A stretch of DNA of 64,000 bases. Origin: Chloroflexota bacterium (lineage in GTDB: Bacteria > Chloroflexota > Dehalococcoidia > Tepidiformales > Tepidiformaceae). Location of the stretch: the NCBI GenBank assembly GCA_026705605.1, contig JAPPAK010000008.1:124001-188000 (forward strand). Reading direction: 5' to 3'. Below the pieces are notes generated by a model, which ran no database searches, was not told the DNA's origin, and saw only the letters and a list, made by a program, of their open reading frames with translations. Each line of letters begins with the position of its first letter. The first letter of the stretch is position 1. A program made the position numbers and the translations under genes. Below are positions 38,960 through 47,908 of the stretch, in pieces.

Positions 38960-41900
38960 CCGTTGCCGGTGGGCTCATCGCCCGAAACCGCTCCCGCTTC
39001 GACGGCTTCCCCGAGCCCCTGCTGGAGTCCTACGAGAGCAGCCTGCGCGCCCTAGAGCCGCGCCTCACCCCCACACAGCTCGAGGCGTGGTCGCAGGGTG
39101 GCTTGGACCTCATGGCGATCAGCCTGCGCTCCTGGGAGTCCGCCGCCGAGTACTTCAAGGCCGGCCCGCAGCTCGCCGAGTCCACCCCCTGGGACACGTA
39201 CGAGCAGCTTGCCCGCGAAGCCGGCGACCTCACGGAGCAGTCGGCCCCGCTGGCCGTGTCCTTCCTTCGCAGCGCCCCCGCCACCCTCACCCACATCGGC
39301 CCGAACCACCTCGCCCAGTGGGCCGACTTCGGCCGCCGCCTCTACAAGGGCAACTGGAAGAGCTCCTCCCTCGCCGCGCAGTTCTACGACGCCGGCCCCG
39401 ACCTCTTCGGCACCATCCGCGTCAGTCACGCCGGACGCCTCGTGCTCTTCCTCGATGAGCTTGCCCGTCACTCCTACGAGCTCGCCGCCGCCTGCCTCAC
39501 CTCCGCTCCCGAGGTGCTCGGGCGCCTCGAAGGCGGCGACCGCATGCCGTTCCTCACCTTCGGCGTCGAGCTGGCGCAGACGAGCTGGGCCGACTCCCGC
39601 CTCTACTTCGACCGCGGCGTGCCCCTCATCCAGCGCGTCCACGGTCCCGTGCGCGAGCGCTACCTGACCCTCGCCGCGCAGGTCGCCCGCGACCACAGCC
39701 GTTCCGTTTTCCAGTACTTCGAGGACGCCGCCCACGCTCTCGGGGAGGTCGAGCCGGACGACCACGGCCCCGTCATCGAGCTCGCCGAGCAGCTCGCGCC
39801 CCACTCCGCCTACGCGGCCATGGACTTCATCAGCAACGCCCCCGAGGTGCTGGAGAAGGTCCACATTGACGAGCTCGCCGCCTGGCAGAATCACGGCCTC
39901 GGCATCCTCGCCTCCAGCAAGGAGGGTGGCGAGGCCTACTTCCGCCTCCAGTCCAGCCGCGGCGAGGAAGTCCTCGATACCCTCTCGGCGCGCGTCGAGC
40001 TCGCCAAGGTCGGCGACGTGCTCCGCCTCTACGCCAAGGCCCTCACCGGCAGGAACATCAGCATCCACGCCGCCGCCGTGCTCGCGGAAAAGGGCATCGG
40101 CTGGGTCGACGAGGAGCGCGCGAGCACCGACGGCACCACCATCTACCTGCCCGAGGTGATGGAGCTCTACCGCGCGAAGGAGGAAAACTTCGCCGCCGTG
40201 AAGGTCTTCACGACGCACCAGGCAGCGCGCCTCGAGTTCGGGAGCTTCACCTTCAGCTTCGACCGGCCCTCGACGCTCTTCGAGGACCTGCGCCCCACCA
40301 TTCAAGAGGCGCCGGGCGCGAATCCCACGACCGAGATCGAGCGCTTCTTCGACCTGTTCCCCGACCGCACGCTCGCGAGCGACATCCACAAGATCGCCGA
40401 GGGGACGCGCATCGACGCGGCCATCACGCGCAACTACGCCGGCATCCGCCGCGCTCTCACGCGCATGCAGCGCGAGGAGCTCGCTCGCCGCCCCGAAGTG
40501 AGCGAGCTCCCGCTCCGTCAGGCCTTCGTCGAGAACCTCGTGCGCGTCAGCCTCGACGGCACCGACGCCTTGCGCTGGCCTGCCGCCCAGCAGGACGCCA
40601 TGTCGAACGGCATCTCCGTGCTCCAGCAGCTCATGGCGGAGAGCGCGAGCATCGAGGACACGGCCGAGGCCACGCTTCGCCTCTACCAGCTCGCCATGAG
40701 CATCAAGAACGAGCGCGAAGAGGGCGACGAGGAGTGGGACTCCCTCCCCGACATGGACCAGGAGTCGCTCCAGCTCGACATGAGCGACCTCGGCGGCGAG
40801 GGCGCGGCCATGGAGATGGGCGAGCCCCAGGAGGGCGACGTCGAGTACGAGAGCCCCCAGGACATCGACTTCCGCGGCGACTTCAAGCCTGAGCTTGTGC
40901 AGCTCCTCATGAAGCTCCGCGATGACGCCGAGCTGGGCGACGCCGGCCAGATCTCGCCGGACCAGCTCACCGAGGAGCAGCTCCAGGAGCTGCTCGAGAA
41001 GAGCGCCGAGATCGACCTCGACACCCTCCTCGAAGGCGACCTCCAGAACACGACGGGCATGTTCCTCTCTAACCTCCTGAAGGAGGCCGGCACCCCCACC
41101 CTCGATAGCGACGCGCAGTCCGACCAGCCCCTCAGCGACCTCAGCACGGGCGCCGAAGAGGGCGAGGAGCCGCTCGCTCCCATCGTCACCACCTACTACT
41201 ACGACGAGTGGGACTTTCGCGCGCAGGACTACAAGCCCCGCTGGTGCGCCGTGAAGGAGGCCGCGCTGGAGGAGGGCGAGGACGAGTTCTACGAGGACAC
41301 CCTCAAGGAATACGCCGCCCTCGTTGCCCAGACGCGCAAGCAGTTCGAGCTGATGAAGCCCGAGCTGTTCCGCAAGATCAAGAAGCTCTCCGACGGCGAG
41401 GACATTGAGCTCGACCCCGCGATCGAGTGGATGATCGATGTCCGCACCGGCGTCAGCCCCTCCGACAAGGTGTACTGGCGCCGTAACAAGGTCGACCGCG
41501 ACGTCGCCATTGCCTTCCTGCTCGACATGTCCGCCTCCACGGACGAGGAGATCGCGCGCCGCGACCAGCAGTACGACGACTCCGATGACGACCCCCGAAA
41601 GTACCTCAGCTGGTGGGTCACCAAGCGTCGCCAGGAGCTCGCCGCCCCGCCCAAGCGCATCATCGACCTTGAGAAGGAGGCGACCGTCCTCCTCATCACC
41701 GCCCTCGAGACCATCGGCGACGACTACGGCATCTACGGGTTCAGCGGCTACGGGCGCGACAACGTCGAGTTCTACGTGCTCAAGGACTTCGACGAGCAAT
41801 TCGGCGAAACCACCAAGAAGCGCATCGACAAGGTCACCCCCATCCGCTCCACGCGCATGGGTCCCGCCATCCGCCACGCCATCCACAAGCTGAGCGAGAC

Positions 41901-42180
41901 GGAGGCGAAGGTGCGAATCCTCGTCCTCCTCAGCGACGGCCGCCCCCAGGACCACGGCTACGGGCGCGACCGCACCGAGAAGGAATACGCCATCCACGAC
42001 ACCAAGCAGGCCCTCAACGAGGCCAAGCGCGAGGGCATCACCCCCTTCGCCCTCACCGTCGACCGCGCCGGGCACGACTACCTGAAGACGATGTGCGAGG
42101 ACATGGGCTACGAGGTCGTCGGCGACATCGAGTCCCTGCCCCGCCGCCTCCCGGCCCTCTACCGGAGCCTCACGGAGTGA
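38956..42180 (+). CDS. Giant repeat/VWA-domain protein, NorD/CbbO-like
   Basis: The 1074-residue protein has three parts. The N-terminal part (about 60-340) holds eight alpha-helical repeats of about 37 residues, each with an aromatic or Cys near a Pro-x-x-Leu (around residues 67, 103, 143, 180, 218, 255, 291 and 329). A long middle region becomes strongly acidic (about 585-755). The C-terminal VWA domain has the MIDAS D857-x-S859-x-S861-T862 and a later LLSDGRPQD with D994. CbbO and NorD proteins have this C-terminal plan and act with a MoxR/CbbQ ATPase to activate a target enzyme. No such target lies in the window. Confidence 0.88.
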   Translation: MTVAGGLIARNRSRFDGFPEPLLESYESSLRALEPRLTPTQLEAWSQGGLDLMAISLRSWESAAEYFKAGPQLAESTPWDTYEQLAREAGDLTEQSAPLAVSFLRSAPATLTHIGPNHLAQWADFGRRLYKGNWKSSSLAAQFYDAGPDLFGTIRVSHAGRLVLFLDELARHSYELAAACLTSAPEVLGRLEGGDRMPFLTFGVELAQTSWADSRLYFDRGVPLIQRVHGPVRERYLTLAAQVARDHSRSVFQYFEDAAHALGEVEPDDHGPVIELAEQLAPHSAYAAMDFISNAPEVLEKVHIDELAAWQNHGLGILASSKEGGEAYFRLQSSRGEEVLDTLSARVELAKVGDVLRLYAKALTGRNISIHAAAVLAEKGIGWVDEERASTDGTTIYLPEVMELYRAKEENFAAVKVFTTHQAARLEFGSFTFSFDRPSTLFEDLRPTIQEAPGANPTTEIERFFDLFPDRTLASDIHKIAEGTRIDAAITRNYAGIRRALTRMQREELARRPEVSELPLRQAFVENLVRVSLDGTDALRWPAAQQDAMSNGISVLQQLMAESASIEDTAEATLRLYQLAMSIKNEREEGDEEWDSLPDMDQESLQLDMSDLGGEGAAMEMGEPQEGDVEYESPQDIDFRGDFKPELVQLLMKLRDDAELGDAGQISPDQLTEEQLQELLEKSAEIDLDTLLEGDLQNTTGMFLSNLLKEAGTPTLDSDAQSDQPLSDLSTGAEEGEEPLAPIVTTYYYDEWDFRAQDYKPRWCAVKEAALEEGEDEFYEDTLKEYAALVAQTRKQFELMKPELFRKIKKLSDGEDIELDPAIEWMIDVRTGVSPSDKVYWRRNKVDRDVAIAFLLDMSASTDEEIARRDQQYDDSDDDPRKYLSWWVTKRRQELAAPPKRIIDLEKEATVLLITALETIGDDYGIYGFSGYGRDNVEFYVLKDFDEQFGETTKKRIDKVTPIRSTRMGPAIRHAIHKLSETEAKVRILVLLSDGRPQDHGYGRDRTEKEYAIHDTKQALNEAKREGITPFALTVDRAGHDYLKTMCEDMGYEVVGDIESLPRRLPALYRSLTE

Positions 42181-42824
42181 CCCTGCTCCTGGTCCGGCAC
42201 GGTGAGTCCGAAGGCAACGTCGAGGGTCTCATCCAGGGTCAGCTCGACAAGCCCCTGACCGACCTCGGCCATGTGCAGGCAAAGGCTGTCGCCGAGCGGC
42301 TCAGGGCTGACGGCGGAGTCGACCGCATCGTCACCAGTCCCCTCTCCCGCGCCCTCCAGACGGCCGAAGCCATTGCCTCCGCCCTCGACCTGCCCGTAAC
42401 CACCGATGACCGCCTGATGGAGTATGACTTTGGCGAGCTCAGCGGGCTCACCGCGCGCGAGGTGGCCGAGCGCTACCCCGGCTGGTCCTGGCTCATCGAC
42501 GGGGCCGACACACCCCGGGACATGCTCCCCGGCGAGGAGGGATGGCCCAGCTTCGACGCGCGAATCGCGGAAGCCTTCGCCGACCTCATGGCGCTCGAAG
42601 GCCAGACGGTTGTGGTGACCCATGGCGGCGCCATCATGGCGGCAATGAACGCCGTCATGCGCATGCACGGCGCGGCCGAGGCGGACGCACGCCGCGTGCG
42701 TTTCCCCATGAAGAACTGCGGCATCACCGAACTCGACCGCGACCCGGAGGGGCGCCTCATCGTGCTCCGCCACAACGATGCCTGCCACCTGCCTGCCGAC
42801 ACGGCGTCGGTTGGGAGCTCCTAG
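42177..42824 (+). CDS. Histidine phosphatase (phosphoglycerate-mutase-like)
   Basis: The 215-residue protein begins LLLVRHGESEGN, the phosphohistidine motif, and has TSPLSRALQTAEAI, the acid YDFGELSGLT and VVVTHGGAIMAAM with the second catalytic His. Substrates of this family range from phosphosugars to CoA-pathway or cobalamin intermediates. GTG overlaps the stop of the VWA gene, so it belongs to the coaE-MoxR-phosphoesterase-VWA unit. Its stop is shared with convergent purS through CTAG. Confidence 0.9.
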   Translation: MTLLLVRHGESEGNVEGLIQGQLDKPLTDLGHVQAKAVAERLRADGGVDRIVTSPLSRALQTAEAIASALDLPVTTDDRLMEYDFGELSGLTAREVAERYPGWSWLIDGADTPRDMLPGEEGWPSFDARIAEAFADLMALEGQTVVVTHGGAIMAAMNAVMRMHGAAEADARRVRFPMKNCGITELDRDPEGRLIVLRHNDACHLPADTASVGSS

Positions 42825-43084
42825 GCCGGTTCCTCTTCCGCCACCTCGCAGTGGTATCGCTCGATGACCGGATTGGCGAGCAGCCGCGTGCACATGTCCT
42901 CGGCCAGCGACTGCGCCTCGTCGGCGCTCGCCGCCTCGATCGCGACTTCGAACAGCTTGCCCGAGCGCACGCCCGCCACTCCGGCGAACCCGAGGTTGTG
43001 CAGCGCCGACGCGATCGTGAGCCCCTCCGGGTCGTTCACCGTCGGTTTCAGCGTCACCGCGATCGAGGCGAGGAAGCGGCTCAC
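42821..43084 (-). CDS. purS: Phosphoribosylformylglycinamidine synthase subunit PurS
   Basis: The 87-residue protein fits PurS in size and sequence (ASIAVTLKPTVNDPEGLTI, ALHNLGFAGVAGVRSGKLFEV). PurS bridges PurL and PurQ in the multi-subunit FGAM synthase of purine synthesis. Its ATG overlaps the purC stop, and it is the last gene of the minus-strand purine operon in view. PurL and PurQ are not in the window. Confidence 0.93.
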   Translation of the reverse strand: MSRFLASIAVTLKPTVNDPEGLTIASALHNLGFAGVAGVRSGKLFEVAIEAASADEAQSLAEDMCTRLLANPVIERYHCEVAEEEPA

Positions 43085-43977
43085 CCGGGCAGGTCCTCGC
43101 CCGTGAGCGTGCGGTACAGCGTCAGGTAGCGGTCCGTTGTCGCCGCAACCACGTCGTTCGGAACGTCCGGCGCGGGGTCGCCGTCCTTCCAGCCCGTCCC
43201 GGCGAGCCAGTCGCGCACCGGCTGCTTGTCGAAGCTGGGCTGGGAACCGCCGGGCTTGTACTCCGAGAGCGGCCAGAAGCGGCTGCTGTCCGGCGTCAGC
43301 ACCTCGTCGATGAGGATCGTCTCCTCGTTCCGAAGGCCGAACTCGAACTTCGTGTCGGCGATGATGACGTCCCGCTCCAGCGCCACCTGGTGGCCGTAGT
43401 CGTAGACGGCGCGGCTGCGCTTCGCCATCGCGTTCGCCGTCTCCCCGCCTACGATGCCCTCGAGCTGCTCGTAGTTGATGTTCTCGTCGTGCTCGCCCAC
43501 GTCAGCCTTCGTCGAGGGTGTGAAGATCGGTTCCGGCAGCCGATCCGATTCCGTCAGGCCCTCCGGTAGCTGGATGCCGCAGACCGAGCCGTCGCGCTTG
43601 TACTCGCGCCAGCCCGACCCCGAGATGTACCCGCGCATGATGCATTCGGCGCTGTGCGGCTGGGCCTTCCGTACCAGCATCGAGCGCCGGTGGCAGTTCT
43701 CGGGGAGGGGGAAGGGCACGAGCTCTTCCGCGTTCGAGGCGTCGATGACGGCGATGAAGTGGTGTGGCACCACCTCGCCGATGCGCTCGAACCACCACGC
43801 CGAGAGCTGCGTCAACATTTCGCCCTTGCGCGGAACGCCCGTCGGCAGCACCAGGTCGAGCGCCGAGATGCGGTCGGTGGCGACGATCAGCATGTTGTCG
43901 CCAAGGTCGTACGTGTCGCGGACCTTGCCCCGCACCATGGGGGCGGGCAGGTCGGTCTGCAGCACTACGTCGGTCAT
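43081..43977 (-). CDS. purC: Phosphoribosylaminoimidazole-succinocarboxamide synthase
   Basis: The 298-residue SAICAR synthetase has MVRGKVRDTYDLGDNMLIVATDRISALD, the nucleotide-binding start, then ECIMRGYISGSGWREY and VIIADTKFEFG, and the later EVLTPDSSRFW. It joins CAIR and aspartate in purine synthesis. Length suits the longer, eukaryote/Bacteroides-like type. It overlaps the membrane-protein gene upstream by ATGA and purS downstream likewise. Confidence 0.95.
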   Translation of the reverse strand: MTDVVLQTDLPAPMVRGKVRDTYDLGDNMLIVATDRISALDLVLPTGVPRKGEMLTQLSAWWFERIGEVVPHHFIAVIDASNAEELVPFPLPENCHRRSMLVRKAQPHSAECIMRGYISGSGWREYKRDGSVCGIQLPEGLTESDRLPEPIFTPSTKADVGEHDENINYEQLEGIVGGETANAMAKRSRAVYDYGHQVALERDVIIADTKFEFGLRNEETILIDEVLTPDSSRFWPLSEYKPGGSQPSFDKQPVRDWLAGTGWKDGDPAPDVPNDVVAATTDRYLTLYRTLTGEDLPG

Positions 43978-44774
43978 GAGGGTTCCTCCCGTATTCGCAG
44001 GTAATAGAGGGTTATCGCGGCATGGGCAAACGCCGTCAGGGGAATTGCCACGCCACCCTGCAAAATCTGAATCAAGGCGTCGATCGCCATGCGTCCGCCC
44101 CGGCTCATCGACTCGGGTCCGGGGCTCACCGGCACGAGCAAGCCAATCAGCACAACCAGCACGAACCCCACGATCACGATCGCGATGAGGCGGAGCATGT
44201 TGCCGTTCATCGTGCGCCAGCTCCGTGTCAGCGCCTCGATCGGTCCGATCTCCTCGATCAGGTACACCTGGTACGCGATCCCGAAGCGCCCGATCAGGAA
44301 TGGAATGACCGCCAACCCCACGATCGTGAGCGCGAGCAGGGCGCCGACGACGGCGAAGATGATCGTGAGGACGATCAGCCCTCCAAGGCGGGTGAAGGCT
44401 GGGTCCAGCGCCTCGGTGAGCGAGACCGGCTTCCCGAGCGCGGCCGCGGCCACCGACACGATCGTCGCCGCCTGACCCACGAGCCCCAGCACCACCGCGA
44501 TCGCCACCACCACTACCAGGGCGAACACCTGCCCGCCCCCTTCACTTGCCCCCGTGATGCCTCCTCGCGGGTACATCTCGTCGAGGAACACGCTGTTGTA
44601 GAGCAGGATCGTCACGAGGATCGTCCCGATGACCAGGGGCGCTTGGACCGCCAGCAGGGGCAGCATCGTCTCCCGTGGGTGGTCGCGCATGAGCGCCGCC
44701 GCTGCGCTCAGCGTCTCGCCCACGCCCGGCCTCTCTTGCTGCTGGGGAAGCTGTTGTTCGGGGCCGCCGGTCAC
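43974..44774 (-). CDS. Multi-pass membrane protein within the purine operon
   Basis: The 266-residue protein has about six membrane helices and resembles the DUF7544/glycerophosphodiesterase-membrane-domain type proteins (GETLSAAAALMRDHPRETMLPLLAV at the start, GPIEALTRSWRTMNGN between helices). Function is unknown. The GTG overlaps the purB stop by GTGA and its own stop overlaps purC by ATGA, so it is fully embedded in the purine operon. Any purine link is inferred from position only. Confidence 0.75.
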   Translation of the reverse strand: MTGGPEQQLPQQQERPGVGETLSAAAALMRDHPRETMLPLLAVQAPLVIGTILVTILLYNSVFLDEMYPRGGITGASEGGGQVFALVVVVAIAVVLGLVGQAATIVSVAAAALGKPVSLTEALDPAFTRLGGLIVLTIIFAVVGALLALTIVGLAVIPFLIGRFGIAYQVYLIEEIGPIEALTRSWRTMNGNMLRLIAIVIVGFVLVVLIGLLVPVSPGPESMSRGGRMAIDALIQILQGGVAIPLTAFAHAAITLYYLRIREEPS

Positions 44775-46066
44775 GTCAGGCCGAGCCGCTCGAACGTCGA
44801 GCCGGCGTTGCGCAGGTAGTAGCCGTAGTCGAACAGCGACCGCAGATGCTCCTCGTCGATGCGCGAGGTCACGTCCTCGTCCGCCAGCAGCAGCGACAGG
44901 AACGGCTTGCGCTCCTGCCACGCGACCATCGCGTTGCGCTTCACGATTCCGTACGCATCCTGCCGGCTCAGTCCCGTCTCGATCAGCTCCAGCAGCACGC
45001 GTTGGGAGAACACGAGCCCGTAGGAGGCGTCGAGGTTCTCGCGCATGCGCTCCGGGTACACCACCAGGTCCTCGGCGATGTCGGTGAACAGCGCCAGCAT
45101 GTAGTCCAGCACCAGGCACGCGTCGGGGAAAACGATGCGTTCCGTGGAGGAGTGGCTGATGTCCCGCTCGTGCCAGAGCGCTACGTTCTCCATGGCCGTG
45201 TTCGCGTAGCCCCGCAGCACCCGCGCCAGCCCGGTGATGCGCTCGCACTTCTCCGGGTTGCGCTTGTGCGGCATCGCGCTCGACCCCGTCTGGCCGGCTG
45301 CGAAGGGTTCCTCCGCCTCCAGCACCTCCGTGCGCTGAAGCCCCCGGATCTCCGTCGCGAACTTCTCCAGCGAGGCGCCGGTGAGTGCGAGTGCGCCCAC
45401 GAACTGCGCGTGCCGGTCGCGCTGGATGACCTGCGTCGAAGCGTGCTCGACGCCGAGTCCGAGCGTGGTGCAGGTCGCCTCCTCGATCTCGGGCGGGATG
45501 GACGCGTGCGTCCCCACCGCTCCGCTGATCGCCCCTACCGCGATTGTTTCGCGGGCGGCCAGCAGGCGCTCGCAGTTGCGCCGCATCTCCGCGACCCACA
45601 CCGCCACTTTCAGTCCGAACGTGGTCGGCTCGGCATGGACCCCGTGCGTCCGCCCCGGACAGAGCGTGTCGCGGTGCTTCCGCGCGAGGTCCTCCAGCGC
45701 CGTCGTCAGCCGCTCGACGCCTGCGATGAGCAGGTCGCTTGCGGCCCGCAGCTGGAGGGCGGTGGCGGTGTCCCAGACGTCGCTGGTCGTGAGCCCAAAA
45801 TGGACATAACGCGATTCCTCTCCGAGCGAGTCCGCTACTGACTGCAGGAACGCGGTCATGTCGTGGTGCGTGACCGCGAGGTACTCGTTCACCTTGTCGA
45901 CGTCGAAGGTGGCGTTCGCGCGGATCAGCTGCGCCGCTTCCACGGGCATCTCACCTGCGGCCGCGCGCGCTTCGCAGACGGCAATCTCGACCTCGAGCCA
46001 GCGTTCGAACTTCGCCTGCTCGCTCCAGATGGCGGCCATTTCGGGCCGCGAGTAACGAGGGATCAC
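44771..46066 (-). CDS. purB: Adenylosuccinate lyase
   Basis: The 431-residue fumarase-superfamily enzyme has MIPRYSRPEMAAIWSEQ at the start, the first catalytic region FGLTTSDVWDTATALQLR, GRTHGVHAEPTTFG, and the signature TGSSAMPHKRNPEKCERI. It removes fumarate from SAICAR and from adenylosuccinate. A TATGAT box lies about 45 bases upstream. It heads the operon with the membrane gene, purC and purS. Confidence 0.96.
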   Translation of the reverse strand: MIPRYSRPEMAAIWSEQAKFERWLEVEIAVCEARAAAGEMPVEAAQLIRANATFDVDKVNEYLAVTHHDMTAFLQSVADSLGEESRYVHFGLTTSDVWDTATALQLRAASDLLIAGVERLTTALEDLARKHRDTLCPGRTHGVHAEPTTFGLKVAVWVAEMRRNCERLLAARETIAVGAISGAVGTHASIPPEIEEATCTTLGLGVEHASTQVIQRDRHAQFVGALALTGASLEKFATEIRGLQRTEVLEAEEPFAAGQTGSSAMPHKRNPEKCERITGLARVLRGYANTAMENVALWHERDISHSSTERIVFPDACLVLDYMLALFTDIAEDLVVYPERMRENLDASYGLVFSQRVLLELIETGLSRQDAYGIVKRNAMVAWQERKPFLSLLLADEDVTSRIDEEHLRSLFDYGYYLRNAGSTFERLGLT

Positions 46067-46174
46067 GTGGCGCTCCGGGGAGAGTGGGGTTGTGGCGTGG
46101 CCATCCCTTCAATCATAGCTTGGGGAGCCCCTGTGCGAGCCTCGCGCCGTTCGTAATTCACGGGTGCCAGCGTG

Positions 46175-46180
46175 TAGACT
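46175..46180 (+). promoter_or_regulatory. -10 box (TAGACT) before the SDR gene
   Basis: GTGTAGACT is 23 bases before the GTG start, with GGGAGG between them; no -35 is evident. Confidence 0.4.
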
Positions 46181-46203
46181 GCCGCTCCGCCGGGAGGTGC
46201 CGA

Positions 46204-47025
46204 GTGGAAGAGTTCCGCGGTCGTACAGCTGTGATCACCGGAGGAGGTGGCGGAATCGGCCGGGCGCTGGCCGTCGCCTTTGCCCGGGAAGGCATGAACG
46301 TCGTCATCGGCGAGATCGACATGGATGCCGCCGCCGGCACCGTCGCCGCCGTCGAGGAGCACGGTGTGCGCGCCATCGCGGTCCAGAACGACGTATCCGA
46401 CCGCGCCTCCATGCAGGCGCTCGCCGACGCAACGCACGACGCCTTCGGCGGCTGCCACGTGCTCTGCAACAATGCCGGCGTCGTCACCTTCAAGCTTGCC
46501 CAGGACATGACCGAGGACGACTGGGACTGGGTGCTTGGCGTCGACCTCTACGGCGTCATCTACGGTATCCAGGCGTTCCTGCCTGGCATGGTGGCGGCGG
46601 GCGAGGGCGGTCACATCGTGAACACGGCCTCCATCGCCGGCCTCGTGGCTCCCGCCACGCCCGGCATCTCTTCCTACTCGACCGCCAAGTACGGCGTCGT
46701 CGGCATCTCCGAGGCGCTCGCACTCGACCTCGAACCGCACAACATCGGCGTGAGCGTGCTCTGCCCCGGTGGCGTGCGCTCCCGCATCGTGGAGGCGGGC
46801 CGCAACCGCCCCGACGAGTACGGCGGCCCCGAGGACCCCATCCGCGAGATGCTCCCCGGCGAGAGCGTCCCCCAGGAGATGCTTGAGCCCGAGGACCTGG
46901 CCCAGAAAGTCCTGAACGCCATTCGCGGTAACCACCTCTACGTCGTCAGCCACCCCGAGACCCAGCCCTCCGTCGAGGCCCGCTTCCAGCGCATTCTCGA
47001 CGCCTACGACCTCATTCCCAGCTAG
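46204..47025 (+). CDS. Short-chain dehydrogenase/reductase
   Basis: The 273-residue SDR has the classical TAVITGGGGGIGRALAVAF, VIGEID, LCNNAGVV, and the catalytic IVNTASIAG with SSYSTAKYGVVG. Substrate is unknown; the long C-terminal part (MLEPEDLAQKVLNAIRGN) is typical of a group often found near other oxidative genes in actinobacteria. GTG with GGGAGG upstream is the start. The two ThuA-like genes follow on the same strand within 25 bases. Confidence 0.9.
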   Translation: MEEFRGRTAVITGGGGGIGRALAVAFAREGMNVVIGEIDMDAAAGTVAAVEEHGVRAIAVQNDVSDRASMQALADATHDAFGGCHVLCNNAGVVTFKLAQDMTEDDWDWVLGVDLYGVIYGIQAFLPGMVAAGEGGHIVNTASIAGLVAPATPGISSYSTAKYGVVGISEALALDLEPHNIGVSVLCPGGVRSRIVEAGRNRPDEYGGPEDPIREMLPGESVPQEMLEPEDLAQKVLNAIRGNHLYVVSHPETQPSVEARFQRILDAYDLIPS

Positions 47026-47049
47026 TCGCGCCGCCGAAAGGAGCGAGTC

Positions 47050-47871
47050 ATGTCCGTCAAGGTGCTCGTCGTTACGAAGGGCCACCCGTTCGACTACAAC
47101 GGCTTCTACGCCATGTTCGATGAGAATCCCGAGCTGCTCACGACGCAGGTCGAGCAGCCGGCCGCGCAGGTCATGCTTCGCCCCGAGAACGTGGCCGAGT
47201 ACGAGGCCGTGTGCTTCTACGACATGTGGGGCACCGAGAGCCCCGATGGCGGCGCGAGCTTTGTCCCCGCTCCCGACGAGTACCAGGAAAGCATCGCCGC
47301 CCTCCTCCAGAGTGGGAAGGGGATCGTCATGATGAACCACGCCATCGTGCAGTGGCCCGCCTGGCCCGGGTGGCGCGACGTCAGCGGCACCTCGTTCCTG
47401 CTGACCGAGGGCGAGGTTTTCGGCGAGATGACGCCCGGCTCGGGCTATCGCGGCGGCGCCGTCGACCCGCGCGGCAACCCGACCGGTACCGTCTCCGCCG
47501 ACTCCGGCGCTGCCGGCCACCCCGTCCTCGACGGCGTCGAGCCCTTCACGATCGAGGACGAGCTCTACCTGACCTCGAAGAGGTTCGAGTCCCAGCCCGA
47601 CATCTTGCCGCTCATGCGCACGGACTATCCGATGGTGAAGGAGAACTTCAACCCGCCGCCGCTCGCTCCCGCCGAGGAGCAGGCGCGCTGGGACCATCCC
47701 GAGGGCAGCAACCTCGTGGTCTGGGCCAAGAAGAGCGTCAACTCCCCCGTCATCGCCATGCAGATCGGCGATGGCCCCAACTGCTACGCGAACCCTGAGT
47801 TCCGCAAGCTCCTCAGCAACGCCCTCCACTGGGTGGCGACGGAGGACGCGCGGACCTGGGCCGCCAGCTAG
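47050..47871 (+). CDS. ThuA-like glutamine-amidotransferase-fold protein, copy 1
   Basis: The 273-residue protein matches the ThuA-like fold: VKVLVVTKGHPFDYNGF, YEAVCFYDMWG, GKGIVMMNHAIVQWPAW and LVVWAKKSVNSPVIAM. ThuA-like proteins act on sugars or serve as uncharacterised hydrolase-like partners; the enzymatic activity is not established. The class I amidotransferase nucleophile Cys is not in its usual place. The gene follows the SDR gene closely and precedes a very similar copy, suggesting a duplicated function in one transcript. Confidence 0.82.
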   Translation: MSVKVLVVTKGHPFDYNGFYAMFDENPELLTTQVEQPAAQVMLRPENVAEYEAVCFYDMWGTESPDGGASFVPAPDEYQESIAALLQSGKGIVMMNHAIVQWPAWPGWRDVSGTSFLLTEGEVFGEMTPGSGYRGGAVDPRGNPTGTVSADSGAAGHPVLDGVEPFTIEDELYLTSKRFESQPDILPLMRTDYPMVKENFNPPPLAPAEEQARWDHPEGSNLVVWAKKSVNSPVIAMQIGDGPNCYANPEFRKLLSNALHWVATEDARTWAAS

Positions 47872-47908
47872 CCGGAACCGCGGGGAAGACCCCGGAGAGG
47901 AACCATCC

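Noticed and set aside
39052..42075. A 1007-codon open frame antisense to the VWA protein gene
   Set aside because: It mirrors the high-GC third positions of the real gene, gives a low-complexity Gly/Ala/Val/Glu/Leu-rich product and has no recognisable domain. The sense strand has a MIDAS motif and operon coupling.
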